Both the position numbers and the translations under genes were made by a program. Below the pieces are notes generated by a model, which did not search any database, was not told the origin of the DNA, and saw nothing but the letters and a program-made list of their open reading frames with translations. A DNA stretch of 64,000 nucleotides from JAQBVV01 sp965249205 (GTDB lineage: Bacteria; Acidobacteriota; Vicinamibacteria; Vicinamibacterales; UBA2999). Shown in pieces: positions 38,634 to 48,457 of the stretch. The stretch lies in the NCBI GenBank assembly GCA_965249205.1, contig CBDFLL010000005.1, positions 930,001 to 994,000 of the forward strand, read 5' to 3'. How positions within the stretch are numbered: position 1 is the stretch's first letter; each line of letters begins with the position of its first letter.

Positions 38634-39533
38634 TCAGTTTCTGAGGGCGTCCGGCACCCGCATCACGACATACGGATTGTAGGTATTGGTCAGCGTCACC
38701 CTCAGATCAAGCAGAGTGACGTCTCCCCGCGTCTGGACGATGCGACGTGGCCACATGACGTCGGCCTTGTTGTCGTCCACGTTCCAATCGCCATACTCGG
38801 AATAGGTCGTCTCGGTCACCGTCTCGTCGAGCTGCGTCTCGACCCGGGTAATGTAGGTCCCGACCAGCCCCTCCATCAGTGGGTAGAACGGCAGCGTACG
38901 ACCCCGGATGCGGGCCTGGGCTTCCGGTTCCGACGCCCAGTAGACGAACAGTTCGTTATCCCGACGCAGCGTGGCCGTCATGGTCACGTCATCGACAGGG
39001 GCGGGCAATGGAAATGTCAAGACGATGTCGTCGCCCTCGCGCGTCACCTCCGCCGCCTCGCCGGCGGCCACTGCGGCCTTGACCACCCCGATGGGGTTGG
39101 TCCAGTACTGCACCAGCCGCTCCCGCTCCGTGCCAGGCGCTGCTGTGGCGTTGAGGCCAGGCTCGGTTTCGTTCCACGCGGCGTCGCCCGACACGACCTC
39201 AATCTGCCGCTGCGCTTCGCCCCCGGGACCGGTGCGCGTGATGTCGACGCGCATGCCAGTGACGTAATAGTTCAGACTGAGCCGATAGTTCGTCACCTGG
39301 AATGTCTGCCCATCGACATTCATGGTGCCCTCGGCCCAGGCCTCTTGTGACGTAATGGAGTCTATCTCCTCAACCGTTCGCAGTATGCCGAGCGAATTGG
39401 CCGCGTCGTAGAGCACGGCCTCAAGCTCCGGGGCGGCGGGGCTTGCGACCTGGGCCATCGGCGCGCCGTGCATCAGCAGTGCGAGGACTGCGCCCGCCCC
39501 AAGTCCCGAGATGACCGATCCTTTTCTCGCCAT
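38634..39533 (-). CDS. exported hypothetical protein (cluster 1, first gene)
   Basis: 299 residues from ATG 39533, GGAG upstream. Signal peptide (VISGLGAGAVLALLMHGAPM AQ). Domain features: LEAVLYDAANSLGILRTVEE, GQTFQVTNYRLSLNYYVTGM, AAWNETEPG, TETTYSEYGDWN, NTYNPYVVMRVPDALRN. Same architecture as 57842. Function unknown; the cluster (this gene, DUF6152, lipoprotein) is probably one periplasmic system. Confidence 0.7.
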   Translation of the reverse strand: MARKGSVISGLGAGAVLALLMHGAPMAQVASPAAPELEAVLYDAANSLGILRTVEEIDSITSQEAWAEGTMNVDGQTFQVTNYRLSLNYYVTGMRVDITRTGPGGEAQRQIEVVSGDAAWNETEPGLNATAAPGTERERLVQYWTNPIGVVKAAVAAGEAAEVTREGDDIVLTFPLPAPVDDVTMTATLRRDNELFVYWASEPEAQARIRGRTLPFYPLMEGLVGTYITRVETQLDETVTETTYSEYGDWNVDDNKADVMWPRRIVQTRGDVTLLDLRVTLTNTYNPYVVMRVPDALRN

Positions 39534-39748
39534 GTGCACTCCTCGGGTCAACCGTTAGAAAGCGATAACGTCGGCGTGTCTCAGGCGCTTCGGACGACCT
39601 GTGCGCGCAGCATACTTGGAGTCGTCACGCTGGAGCAAGACGCACGCCCGGATGGCCTTCTGCGATGGTATAGAATCACCGCTCCGGCGTCTGATTCAGC
39701 AGTGCGAACCTAATTGTTTGGCCAGGGTACCACCGGGAGGAATCGAAC

Positions 39749-40474
39749 ATGCGCGTCACGCTCTTGCTCTTCGCGGCGGTGTTGTTGATGCCAGCGTCCG
39801 CGATGGCGCAGGGCTGGGATGTGTACATCAATACGGAGGATGGCTTCCGGGTTAATTTTCCGGGCGAGCCGACGGTGACCGAGACCACCTTTGCGACCGA
39901 GTACGGCCTCGACCTGCCGGCGCGCGTGCATACCGTCGTGCGGGGCCCCGAGCGTTACTCCATCACCGTGGTGGACTACAGGGAGGCGCCAAGACTCCTC
40001 GACGAAAAAGCGGTCACCACGTGTCCCCAGGATTTTCCGGACGAGCGCGCGTGCGGCTTGACCAACGCAGGGCGTGGCTACTGGAAAGAGGAGATCGGTG
40101 GCGCGCTGGTGTGGGCGACGTTCGGATTCATGACCAGAGACGCAGTGGTGACCCACCTGGCGTGGGCGTGGCAGGACCTGGTCGAAGGCCACGAGATCCA
40201 GCTCACCAATAACGCCGATCAGTCGCGCACCTTTGCCTTCCTCGCGATGCACCAGAACCGTCTGTACATCCTCGAGGGCACGGTGCCTGGCAATCACCCG
40301 CCACCGGCGCTGTTCCAGCAGTCGATGGGGTACGTGGAGCCGGATGGGACTCCGGTCCGCTACCAGACCGTCTACTCCAACCGCAACTCCGAGTACCCCG
40401 AGACGTTTCCAGGTCAGGCGAGTCGTGTGATACGGCGCGGCGGTGCGGCCGCCGCACCAGCGGCTGCCCCGTAG
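39749..40474 (+). CDS. exported protein, FPGEPTV family
   Basis: 241 residues. Signal peptide (LLLFAAVLLMPASAMAQ). DGFRVNFPGEPTVTETTFAT, RYSITVVDYREA, NRLYILEGTVP: a conserved acidobacterial secreted family related in outline to PsbP/DUF1795-type folds; paralogue at 44018. C-terminus Ala/Pro rich. Function unknown. Probably co-transcribed with the amidohydrolase 33 bp downstream. Confidence 0.7.
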   Translation: MRVTLLLFAAVLLMPASAMAQGWDVYINTEDGFRVNFPGEPTVTETTFATEYGLDLPARVHTVVRGPERYSITVVDYREAPRLLDEKAVTTCPQDFPDERACGLTNAGRGYWKEEIGGALVWATFGFMTRDAVVTHLAWAWQDLVEGHEIQLTNNADQSRTFAFLAMHQNRLYILEGTVPGNHPPPALFQQSMGYVEPDGTPVRYQTVYSNRNSEYPETFPGQASRVIRRGGAAAAPAAAP

Positions 40475-40507
40475 CGGCTGCACGCGTCCTTCACGTGGGG
40501 TCTTCCG

Positions 40508-41599
40508 ATGGATAACAGTAGACGCTCGTTCATGAAACAGGCGGCGTTGGTCTCGGCGGCGATGGCCGCGTCAAAGAGCGCGGCTGTCCAGGCGGCGTCC
40601 GCCCAGGGTGCGGCGCCAGCGGGATTCACACGTATCGCGGTCGAGGAGACCTTCAGCGTGCCAGAGGTACTGGATGCCCTCAGGGACATGCTGGAAAGGG
40701 ATCCCGACGCAGAACAGGGTTTGACAGCGCCTCCGTATGTCGCCACCGATACCATCCGCGCGCTGTATGACCTCGGTGAAGGGCGGATCGCAGCCATGGA
40801 TGCCGCGCGCGTGGACAAACAGGTGCTGTCGCTCTGGTCGCCAGGCGTGCAGGCCTTCGATCCGATGCTCGGGGCCGAGCTGGCGCGTCTGGTCAACGAT
40901 CGGGTCGCGGAGGCCGTCGGCCAGCATCCAGATCGCTTCGCCGCGCTGGCAACCATCGCACCTCAGGCCCCGGCCGAGGCGGCGCAGGAACTCGAGCGAG
41001 CCGTCTCCCAACTCGGTTTGAACGGTGTGATCATCAACTCACACACCAAGAGCGAGCATCTCGACGACGCCAAGTTCTGGCCGATTTTCGAGGCCGCGCA
41101 GGCCTTGAATACGCCGATCTACCTGCACCCGCGCAACGCCCCGGTGCAGATGTACGACGCCTTCACGGACTACACCATGGGCGGGGCCCTCTGGGGATTC
41201 GCCATGGAGACATCGACCCATGTCGTGCGCTTGTTGATGAGCGGTGTCTTCGACCAGTTTCCAGACCTCAAGATCGTCCTGGGACACCTGGGAGAAGGCC
41301 TCCCGTTCTGGCTGGACCGGCTCGATTCGGTGTCGGCACGACCAGGTATGCCGACCTTGCAGCGCAGGCCCAGCGAGTACTTCCGGAACAACTTCTGGAT
41401 CACGACGAGCGCCATGTTCTGGGATCCTGCGCTCGTGTTTTGCCATGCGGTCCTGGGCGCCGACAGGATCCTGTTTGCCACAGACTCGCCCTTCGCATCC
41501 AGCGAGGCGGGCACTCGCTGGCTCGACGCCGCTCCCCTGCCGGAAGCGGACAAGCGGAAGATCTATCAGGAGAACGCCGAGGCGCTCTTTTCTCTGTAG
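40508..41599 (+). CDS. Tat-exported amidohydrolase (ACMSD/resorcylate decarboxylase-like)
   Basis: 363 residues. Twin-arginine signal (SRRSFMKQAA, residues 4-13). Amidohydrolase-2 TIM barrel: RIAVEETFSV (first metal Glu), INSHTKSEHLDD, IYLHPRNAP (metal His), KIVLGHLGEGLPFWLDRLDS, RILFATDSPF (metal Asp). The family includes gamma-resorcylate and 5-carboxyvanillate decarboxylases and hydrolases; the natural substrate, probably a small aromatic acid, is not evident. Export to the periplasm is unusual for these decarboxylases but common in acidobacterial relatives. Confidence 0.8.
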   Translation: MDNSRRSFMKQAALVSAAMAASKSAAVQAASAQGAAPAGFTRIAVEETFSVPEVLDALRDMLERDPDAEQGLTAPPYVATDTIRALYDLGEGRIAAMDAARVDKQVLSLWSPGVQAFDPMLGAELARLVNDRVAEAVGQHPDRFAALATIAPQAPAEAAQELERAVSQLGLNGVIINSHTKSEHLDDAKFWPIFEAAQALNTPIYLHPRNAPVQMYDAFTDYTMGGALWGFAMETSTHVVRLLMSGVFDQFPDLKIVLGHLGEGLPFWLDRLDSVSARPGMPTLQRRPSEYFRNNFWITTSAMFWDPALVFCHAVLGADRILFATDSPFASSEAGTRWLDAAPLPEADKRKIYQENAEALFSL

Positions 41600-41610
41600 C
41601 GTGGGTTTTC

Positions 41611-42507
41611 TCAAGCCTCGAGAAAACTGGCGAGTGCGCGGTACGTCTCGTCCGGCGCCTGTTCCTGCGGGTAGTGACCGGCGGGCAGTGCTTCGAAACC
41701 CACGATGTTGGCCGCGTATTGGGGCCAGACATCGCGCGGCGTGAAGTACTGCTGGACGTGGGACTTGGCGCCCCACAGAACGAGCGTCGGGCACTGAACC
41801 TTGTTGCCCGCCTCGAAGTCCTTGGTGTCCATCTCGAAATCCAGCGTCGCCGCCGCCCGATAGTCTTCGCACACGCCGTGGATCTGCTCAGGCGTGCAGC
41901 AGCGAATGTACTCGGCCACCGCCTCGGGTTCGACGCCGCTCTGCCCGTGCATGTGCTTCTCCAACTTCTTCCTCATGTAGTACTCGAGATTCGAGGAGAG
42001 CAGGCGCTCGGGGAAATCGTAGGGCTGCGCGAGGAACATCCAGTGATACGAGTGCAGCGCCCAGTCGCGCGGACACGCCGTCCAGACATGATGCGTCGGC
42101 AGGATGTCGATGCTCGCGAACCTGAGCACCCGGTCTGGATAATCGAGCGCCATGCGAAACGCCGTGCGCGCGCCGCGGTCGTGACCGACGACGAAGAACT
42201 GCGTGAAGCCGAGATGCGCCATGACCTCGATCTGGTCCTCCCCCATCCGTCGGAATGTGTAGTTGCTGTGATCGGGCCTCCCGCGCGGCTTCGAGCTATC
42301 GCCGTACCCACGCAGATCAGCGGCCACCACGGTGTACTGCTCGGCGAGCCGCCTCGCGATCTTGTGCCAGGTGACGTGGGTGAGAGGATTGCCGTGCAAC
42401 AGCAGAAGCGCGGGGCCCTTGCCACCGTAACGGAGGTTGATCGTGACCTCGGGGTCGCTGGTCTGAACCTGGATCTGCTTGAAGTCTTCGAACATCGCGC
42501 GCCCCAT
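41611..42507 (-). CDS. alpha/beta hydrolase, haloacetate dehalogenase-like
   Basis: 298 residues. LLLLHGNPLTHVTWHKIA (oxyanion), ADLRGYGDSSKPRG, VVGHDRGARTAFRMALDYPD (nucleophile Asp in HDRG), YHWMFLAQPYDFPERLL and AGHYPQEQAP (catalytic His). GHDRGxR and the HWxFLAQP cap are marks of the haloacetate/fluoroacetate dehalogenase group, though epoxide hydrolases share the first. No signal peptide, so cytoplasmic. Converges on the amidohydrolase. Confidence 0.8.
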   Translation of the reverse strand: MGRAMFEDFKQIQVQTSDPEVTINLRYGGKGPALLLLHGNPLTHVTWHKIARRLAEQYTVVAADLRGYGDSSKPRGRPDHSNYTFRRMGEDQIEVMAHLGFTQFFVVGHDRGARTAFRMALDYPDRVLRFASIDILPTHHVWTACPRDWALHSYHWMFLAQPYDFPERLLSSNLEYYMRKKLEKHMHGQSGVEPEAVAEYIRCCTPEQIHGVCEDYRAAATLDFEMDTKDFEAGNKVQCPTLVLWGAKSHVQQYFTPRDVWPQYAANIVGFEALPAGHYPQEQAPDETYRALASFLEA

Positions 42508-42596
42508 CCTGTTATGACCCGTTCCGTGTCGCCGGCGGGTTCCCTCTCGCGCGATTGACGTGACCGTGGGGGCGAGTACGACCGAGGGCTACGCCG

Positions 42597-43535
42597 TCAG
42601 GGTGTTTCTTCGGCCAGCTGCTTCTCCGCGAAAGCCTTCAGTTCTTCCAGTAACGCCGCAAACTCCTCGGGCGCTACGAACGGGTGTGGGTCACCGGGTG
42701 TGCGCTCCGCGAGCTTCTCGGCGCGCTGAAGGACGTCGCCCCGCCACGGATGATTCGGCACGTTGACCTGTATGCCGGGGATACGCATGATCCGCTCGAG
42801 TGCGGCGATGTTTTCGCGCAACATGCCGCGGGGCGTCACGCCGCCGAGCGTAAATGCCTTGTACGGCGTGCCGGCATCGTAGACGGTCTGCTCGATGGAC
42901 AGTCCCCCTGGCGTATGACCAGGCAGGGCATGAAACGTCAGCGTCGCGTCGCCCAGCGTCAGCGTGTCGCCATCTGTGAACACGATGTCGCGCCGGGGTA
43001 CACGTGCGCGATCCGAAGGGTTGTCGGCAAGGGCGTTCCAGTCCCCTTCGATCATGCCAACGCTGGGGCCGTAGGTCTCCTGGATCCGCGCGGCGCCGCC
43101 GTAGTGATCCACGTGGGCATGCGTGACGAGCAGATATCTGATGTCGCTGGGGTCGAATCCGAGCGTCTGGATCGAGTCGATCAGATGGTCGACGTAGGGC
43201 TCTTGGAGCGCATCAATAAGGATGAGGCCCTGGCTCGTGGTCACCAGCCAGCTCGCCAGATGCCCGATGCCGACATAGTACAGATTGTCGAAGACCTTGA
43301 ACGGTGGGATCTTCTGCAGCTCGACGTTGTCCCGCTCGTTCTCGAGGCGATCGAAGCGTGACGCGCCCTCCTGGGCCTGAGCGACAGCCGATGTCTGGCT
43401 CCCCAGCGTCCATACCGACAGGACGACGGCGACAAGACCGAGCGTGCGTACGGTTCGCGATGCTAGAACCCTGGAAACGGGCGCCGCGCTCCGGGACTTG
43501 TGCAACGAATCACGTTTACAGGGGACTAGTCCCAC
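42597..43535 (-). CDS. exported metallo-beta-lactamase-fold hydrolase (B3-like)
   Basis: 312 residues. N-terminal hydrophobic segment (GLVAVVLSVWTLGSQTSAVA Q). LLVTHAHVDHYGGAARIQ is the HxHxDH zinc motif, HALPGHTPGGLS supplies the third His, and the fold opens VFDNLYYVGIGHLASWLVTT, as in subclass B3 lactamases and lactonases. Substrate unknown. Overlaps the end of the DUF6152 gene upstream by 10 bp. Confidence 0.8.
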   Translation of the reverse strand: MGLVPCKRDSLHKSRSAAPVSRVLASRTVRTLGLVAVVLSVWTLGSQTSAVAQAQEGASRFDRLENERDNVELQKIPPFKVFDNLYYVGIGHLASWLVTTSQGLILIDALQEPYVDHLIDSIQTLGFDPSDIRYLLVTHAHVDHYGGAARIQETYGPSVGMIEGDWNALADNPSDRARVPRRDIVFTDGDTLTLGDATLTFHALPGHTPGGLSIEQTVYDAGTPYKAFTLGGVTPRGMLRENIAALERIMRIPGIQVNVPNHPWRGDVLQRAEKLAERTPGDPHPFVAPEEFAALLEELKAFAEKQLAEETP

Positions 43536-43918
43536 TCGATCTCGACGCCGTGGCCTCGCGCCGTATCTCCATGCATGGGCGTCAGGAATCCGAGCAGACA
43601 GCCGGGGGAACCGTCTCGCAGCTTATGGCACCGCACCGAGACGGCGTCGCCCGCTACGACATCCTCGCGCTTGATGCCGTTTCTCTCGAGCCCAGCGGGA
43701 CCGGTCGCCTCCAGGAGCCACACTGTCGGCTCGCCACTACCATCGTCGACTTCGAGGGAGACCCAGGAATGCGGGTTGATCCGTAGCACTTCCGTGACCG
43801 TGCCCTCGATTACCGTGAAGTCATCCATGGCGTAGTTGCCGTGGGAATGATGTGCCGAAGCCGGAAAGGCAAAGGACACCGCACACACAAGCGCAAGACC
43901 GAAGAACCCCAATCGCAT
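43526..43918 (-). CDS. DUF6152-like exported protein (third copy)
   Basis: 130 residues from ATG 43918. Signal peptide (FFGLALVCAVSFAFPASA), mature HHSHGNYAMDDFTVIEGTVT, INPHSWVSLEVDD, then WLLEATGPAGLERNG. Same family as 38172 and 57304 but paired here with a metallo-hydrolase instead of the three-gene cluster. Confidence 0.7.
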   Translation of the reverse strand: MRLGFFGLALVCAVSFAFPASAHHSHGNYAMDDFTVIEGTVTEVLRINPHSWVSLEVDDGSGEPTVWLLEATGPAGLERNGIKREDVVAGDAVSVRCHKLRDGSPGCLLGFLTPMHGDTARGHGVEIEWD

Positions 43919-44017
43919 GCTCATCCTCCCAATGTCCCGAGTCCGACACGCTCGGCCGATAGTTCTCATTCTGGCGTCATCGTTGGCGCGCGTCTAGCGT
44001 CAAACGACCGTCCGGCG

Positions 44018-44671
44018 TCATCGTTGGCGCGCTGGCGCTGGGTAGCCGTTGGAATAGTCAGTCATATACCGAACGACCCGCCCCTCCACGTCGAGCAATC
44101 GCAGCGACTGCCCAAAGATCGACGGCTCTGGCGATCCGGCAGGCACGGTCGCCTCCTGGATGTAGAGACGGTTCTCGTGCATGTGGATCTCAACGTAACT
44201 CCGGGACTGGTCCGGATTGACGAGCTGTATCTGATGCCCGCCGATCCGGTCGATGCGGCTATACCCGAAATACGTCACCTCGTCGGCCCGGGTCAGGAAC
44301 TCCCGTGCCGCACGATTGGGCGCGGCGTATATGTCCACGGTCCAGTAGTCTTCCGAACAGTCGCTCTGGGCATCCGGAGGACAGTCCTCCACCCGTGCCT
44401 TGAAGATCTCGGCGGCGTTGGTGTGGTCGACCACGGTGATCGAGTAACGGCTCTCGCCGTTGACCCGCGTATGCACACTGGCCGGGTACTCGGCCTCATA
44501 TTGTGAGGTGTAGGTGGTGGCCTCCACTGTTGGTTCGCCCGGGAAATTGATACTGAAGCGATCCTCGAGGCTCGTGTATTCGATCCAACTCTGGGCGAAG
44601 GCCGGCGCCGACACACAGAGCATCGACACACAGAGGATACAGACCACCGGAATGAGTTGACGCAGGCGCAT
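44018..44671 (-). CDS. exported protein, FPGEPTV family (second copy)
   Basis: 217 residues from ATG 44671. Signal peptide (IPVVCILCVSMLCVSAPAFA Q). DRFSINFPGEPTVEATTYTS, RYSITVVDHTNA, HMHENRLYIQEATVPAG: clear paralogue of 39749. Function unknown. Confidence 0.7.
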   Translation of the reverse strand: MRLRQLIPVVCILCVSMLCVSAPAFAQSWIEYTSLEDRFSINFPGEPTVEATTYTSQYEAEYPASVHTRVNGESRYSITVVDHTNAAEIFKARVEDCPPDAQSDCSEDYWTVDIYAAPNRAAREFLTRADEVTYFGYSRIDRIGGHQIQLVNPDQSRSYVEIHMHENRLYIQEATVPAGSPEPSIFGQSLRLLDVEGRVVRYMTDYSNGYPAPARQR

Positions 44672-44966
44672 GACATGCCCTCCCAGGCTCTCCACCTAAC
44701 GCGGATTTCATGAGCGCGTAGCGCCCGAGTAACCGCAATCACCACCGGCGTCGGTAGATCCGGGGAGTACACGGCCATCAGTCGCCACTCTCCCGCCGCC
44801 GGAGTACCACGACCGAGCGCTAGTCGCATCACGAGAGGGACGACGCGAGGTCTATCCCCCTGTAGGTTCAGCGTGCAGCGCCATCATCCGCCCGGGCCAG
44901 AGGGTTGTCAAGCGGACAGAGCGCCCCGGAAACTCAGGCGTCGAACGCCGACCCAGACTTGGGTAC
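44672..44966. other. intergenic, no gene
   Basis: Upstream of the FPGEPTV gene and downstream of the receptor terminator. No convincing small gene; presumably holds the promoter of 44018. Confidence 0.4.
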
Positions 44967-45005
44967 AAAAAAACGGGGACGGCCCATTTACAGGACCGCC
45001 CCCGG
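44967..45005 (-). terminator. intrinsic terminator of the TonB receptor gene
   Basis: On the - strand: CGGGGGCGGTCC, loop TGTAAAT, GGGCCGTCCCCG, then TTTTTTT, 28 bp after the receptor stop codon. Strong GC stem with a seven-T tail. Confidence 0.85.
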
Positions 45006-45032
45006 TGTCGTGACTCCTCGACTAGCTGGTTT

Positions 45033-48000
45033 CTAGAACAGGAACCGGCTGCCGAGCTGAATCTGACGTGAGTACCCGATACCGGCGATGTAGTCGAAGG
45101 GCTCCCGGAACGAGGAACTCCGCCCGTTACCCTGGTACCTGTTGCCGAAGTTGACGCTGTTCGTCACGTTCAGGAACTCGACGAACAGGCCGAGCTGCCT
45201 GGTCCCACCCAGCGGGAGGAACTTCGTCGCCCGCAGGTCGGCGACGAACGTGTGGTCGCCCCGGGCCTCATTGACCGACGCCTGCCTCCCATCCGGGAAG
45301 ATGAAGCGGTCGTTGTTGCGCCCATCGCGGTTCGTGTCGCGGCCGGTCCGGAGGTTATACGGCCGCGCGCTGGCCAGCTGCACCACGGGCGACAGCTGGA
45401 TGCCGTACGGCAACTCGAACACGCCACTGGCCACGAAGCGGTGGCGCTCGTCGATCGTATTCGGTCCCCACTCGCCGGGCCCTCTGTGGTCAAGCGCGTG
45501 CATCGACGCCGGGGCCCCCGAGCGATTGCCCGACGAGCCGCCATACGATTCGGACTTCGCCAGCGTGTAGTGCGCCTGGAAGTTCGCATTGTCAAAGCGC
45601 TGCTGGACGCGGAACGTCAGCGCGTCATACTGCTGCTCGCCGCACGAACACATAATGTCGATGCGGGACATCAGGCCGGAATCACCAAAATACGGAACGC
45701 CATCGATCGTCCCAGTGAGCGTCCCGAACTGCTCCGACAGGATCCGTGGCGACCCGCTGATCCGGGGATTGGAGTCGGTCGAGCGCCAACTGTGACGCCC
45801 CTCGGTGCGCGTGTAATCCACCGTGAGCACGGTGTTCTGGTTCAGCGTCTGGGCCACGCCGATATGGAAATGGTGCATCTGCGGACTCACGATGTTGTTC
45901 GCGAGCCATTCGCCAGTCGACCCCGACGGCAACACGCCCTCGGACGGGGGCTGCGGGAAGCCCGGATCGATGCCATAGCGGTAGTCGGCCATCTGGCCCA
46001 CGCCCACGCTGGTGTTGCGCAACTCGGCCACCGCATTGATCGGCCGGCGGTTCAGGAAGATGATGTCGCCGCCCGCCGCCGCCGTGTTGTACTGGTCGTA
46101 GTAGAACCCGTAGCCCCCGCGGACGACGGTCGATCCCGTCCCTGATGCGTCCCAGGCAAAGCCGACCCGCGGTGAGAGATCACTGCGTGGGGTATTGGGC
46201 AGCACGCCGTGCTCGTGCCCGATCGCTCGCAACGCGAGCATCGTCAGGTTCTGGTCCCAGTTGGGCTGATCCATCAGGTTGATGTCGGTGTCGTAGCGCA
46301 GCCCCAGATTCAGCGTCAGGTTCGGCGTGACCCGCCAGTCGTCCTGGAACCAGGCCCCGACCTGCTCCGCGGTGAGCACACTGTCGCCCCAGCTGCCGAC
46401 GCCGTTCATCGCGCCGCCGTTGGCCTGCGTCCACTGCTGCAGCGCGCCCGGGGTCTGGAGGCCCTGCGGATAGAGGCCGTTGGTGTTGTTCAGAATCGTC
46501 GCCGGACTGTCGAAGAACGTGTAGGTGGCGAACTGCTCATTCCCGTTTTCCAGCCCCAGTCCAGGCAGATGCTTGTAGTCGAAGCCCGTTCTGATCGAGT
46601 GGGCCCCCATCAGCACCGAGACGTCGTCGCGAAACTGGATCACCCAGCGATCCGAGCGCGACCCTGACGACCCCCGGCCGCCACTCGAGACCCCCGCGAA
46701 CTCAAGCGAGTTCGGGAAGATGTCGACGTTCGGAAATTCCTTCGTGTACTCCGCGAGACTGTTCCGATTGATCGCGTTGCTCACGTAGGGCATGTGGCTC
46801 GACTGGAACGTGAACTGGTTCAGCCCGCGATTCCCCATCACCAGGCTGTGCTGGGCAGCGCCGCTCCACGCGTGGAGCTGGATGTTTTCAATCTCTCTGT
46901 TGTCATTGCTCACGTTGGCCCGCGCATTGTCGCGCCGATCTCGCTGGTACGCATAGCGGTAGGAGACCGACTGGTTGTTACTGAGCTGGGCGTTCACCTT
47001 GGCCGAGATCATCGTGAGCGACCCGTTCCGCTGCAGAAAGTTTCCATGCCCCCGCCACACCTGATCCTCAGGGAGCTGCCCGGCATCGGCCAGCGCGATC
47101 ATATCCTCGATCAGGTCAAAGTTCCTCTGAGGGATCGCTTGGGCCGTCACTTCCTGCATCCGCTCGCCGGCGGCAAAGAAGAACACCCGGTTCTGCATGA
47201 GCGGCCCGCCAATGGACCCGCCGTACGTCTGTCGGCTGAAGGGCACCTCGTCCGCCCCGGCTTCCGCGGTGAAGAAGTCTTTCGCGGTCAGAGCCTCGTC
47301 GCGTTCGTAGATGAACGCTGAGCCACGCAGCTGGTTGGTCCCCGACTTGGTGACCAGCGACAGGGCGGCGCCGGAGGAGCGGCCGTCGGTTGCGTTGAAC
47401 TGTGTCACCGACAACTCAAACTGCTCGATGCCCTCGGTCGTGAAGCTCATCAGCGGACCGCCGTAGTGGTTGTCGCGGTTGTCGGCGCCGTCGACCGTCG
47501 CGCCCATGTTGCCACCCCTGGAACCCGCGAAGGAGGTCGTCCCGGCATTCGATTTGGTCCGGTGCAGCGGCCTGATGGGGGTCGCCCCCGGCAGCAGATT
47601 CAGCATGCCGGCGATGGTCCGGTTGACCAGCGGCGTATTGACCAGCTCGGTCGCCTCGATCGACGTCGCCAGATTCGACTGCGTGACCTCGATCAGCGGA
47701 GCCTCGCCGGTGACCGTCACCGTCTCTTCCAGCCCCGCCAGCTGCAGCGTAAAGTCGAGCGACAGTGTCTGGTTGATGCCCAGCGGAATATTGTCCCTCG
47801 TCTCGGTGGCGAAGCCAGGCAGGCTCGTTGTGATGCTGTACGTGCCGGGCGGCAGGCCCGGTAGGTTGAACAGACCCGCGTTGTTGCTCGTCCCTTCGCG
47901 GACCACACCGGTCTCCAGGTTGACCAAGATGACCGACACGCCCGGCAGCACGCCGGCGTCCGCGTCGATCACGAGCCCGTTAAACGTGCTCTGCGCCACG

Positions 48001-48080
48001 GCTGGCGACGCGGTCATGAGCACGAGCAGGGGTACAAACAAGAAACCGCGACAGAGGCGGCCGACAATAGATGATCTCAT
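45033..48080 (-). CDS. Oar-like TonB-dependent outer-membrane receptor
   Basis: 1,015 residues from ATG 48080 (AGGAG upstream). Signal peptide (FLFVPLLVLMTASPAVA Q), carboxypeptidase-regulatory-like domain (FNGLVIDADAGVLPGVSVIL ... GTYSITTSLPGF, 20-100), plug (VTVTGEAPLIEVTQSNLATS; GGNMGATVDGADNRDN) and a long beta-barrel ending in QIQLGSRFLF with a C-terminal Phe. Large receptors of this form are a hallmark of Acidobacteriota and import or process oligosaccharides or peptides; the ligand is unknown. Has its own terminator, so single-gene unit, divergent from the VWFA gene. Confidence 0.9.
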   Translation of the reverse strand: MRSSIVGRLCRGFLFVPLLVLMTASPAVAQSTFNGLVIDADAGVLPGVSVILVNLETGVVREGTSNNAGLFNLPGLPPGTYSITTSLPGFATETRDNIPLGINQTLSLDFTLQLAGLEETVTVTGEAPLIEVTQSNLATSIEATELVNTPLVNRTIAGMLNLLPGATPIRPLHRTKSNAGTTSFAGSRGGNMGATVDGADNRDNHYGGPLMSFTTEGIEQFELSVTQFNATDGRSSGAALSLVTKSGTNQLRGSAFIYERDEALTAKDFFTAEAGADEVPFSRQTYGGSIGGPLMQNRVFFFAAGERMQEVTAQAIPQRNFDLIEDMIALADAGQLPEDQVWRGHGNFLQRNGSLTMISAKVNAQLSNNQSVSYRYAYQRDRRDNARANVSNDNREIENIQLHAWSGAAQHSLVMGNRGLNQFTFQSSHMPYVSNAINRNSLAEYTKEFPNVDIFPNSLEFAGVSSGGRGSSGSRSDRWVIQFRDDVSVLMGAHSIRTGFDYKHLPGLGLENGNEQFATYTFFDSPATILNNTNGLYPQGLQTPGALQQWTQANGGAMNGVGSWGDSVLTAEQVGAWFQDDWRVTPNLTLNLGLRYDTDINLMDQPNWDQNLTMLALRAIGHEHGVLPNTPRSDLSPRVGFAWDASGTGSTVVRGGYGFYYDQYNTAAAGGDIIFLNRRPINAVAELRNTSVGVGQMADYRYGIDPGFPQPPSEGVLPSGSTGEWLANNIVSPQMHHFHIGVAQTLNQNTVLTVDYTRTEGRHSWRSTDSNPRISGSPRILSEQFGTLTGTIDGVPYFGDSGLMSRIDIMCSCGEQQYDALTFRVQQRFDNANFQAHYTLAKSESYGGSSGNRSGAPASMHALDHRGPGEWGPNTIDERHRFVASGVFELPYGIQLSPVVQLASARPYNLRTGRDTNRDGRNNDRFIFPDGRQASVNEARGDHTFVADLRATKFLPLGGTRQLGLFVEFLNVTNSVNFGNRYQGNGRSSSFREPFDYIAGIGYSRQIQLGSRFLF

Positions 48081-48457
48081 CAGTTTTTTACTCCTAAAGG
48101 ATCCGAAGAGCTTGCCCAACCAGACGCGTAATGCCTTCAGATGTACCCGAAGACCCGCACTTTCTTAAATCGCCCTCGCCTGTCGACGGACGAAATGCTT
48201 AGCCGATAGAATCTCAACCGACCACGAGTCGCGGACCGGACCGATTACCGCCAGACTATACGCCTATTCGCTTGGGAGTCATAGACCAAATTTGCACGGC
48301 ATATCGGCTTGACCGGTTCAGGTTTTTGGACTGACTGGATCCAAATACTTGAAGTCAAAAGCGCTAAGGGCTCTGTCTCAAAATTGCCCAGATATGGCGA
48401 TGTTGAGGGACCTGAGCGCGGGCCACTCAGACGCCAAGGGCTGCTAAACTACGGGCC
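48081..48457. promoter_or_regulatory. divergent promoter region
   Basis: 377 bp between the receptor and VWFA genes, locally AT-richer than the surroundings (for example near 48280-48390). Must contain both promoters; I cannot pick confident -35/-10 boxes. Confidence 0.4.

Noticed and set aside
37284..39350. 688-codon + strand ORF
   Set aside because: Antisense to three clearly coding secreted-protein genes.
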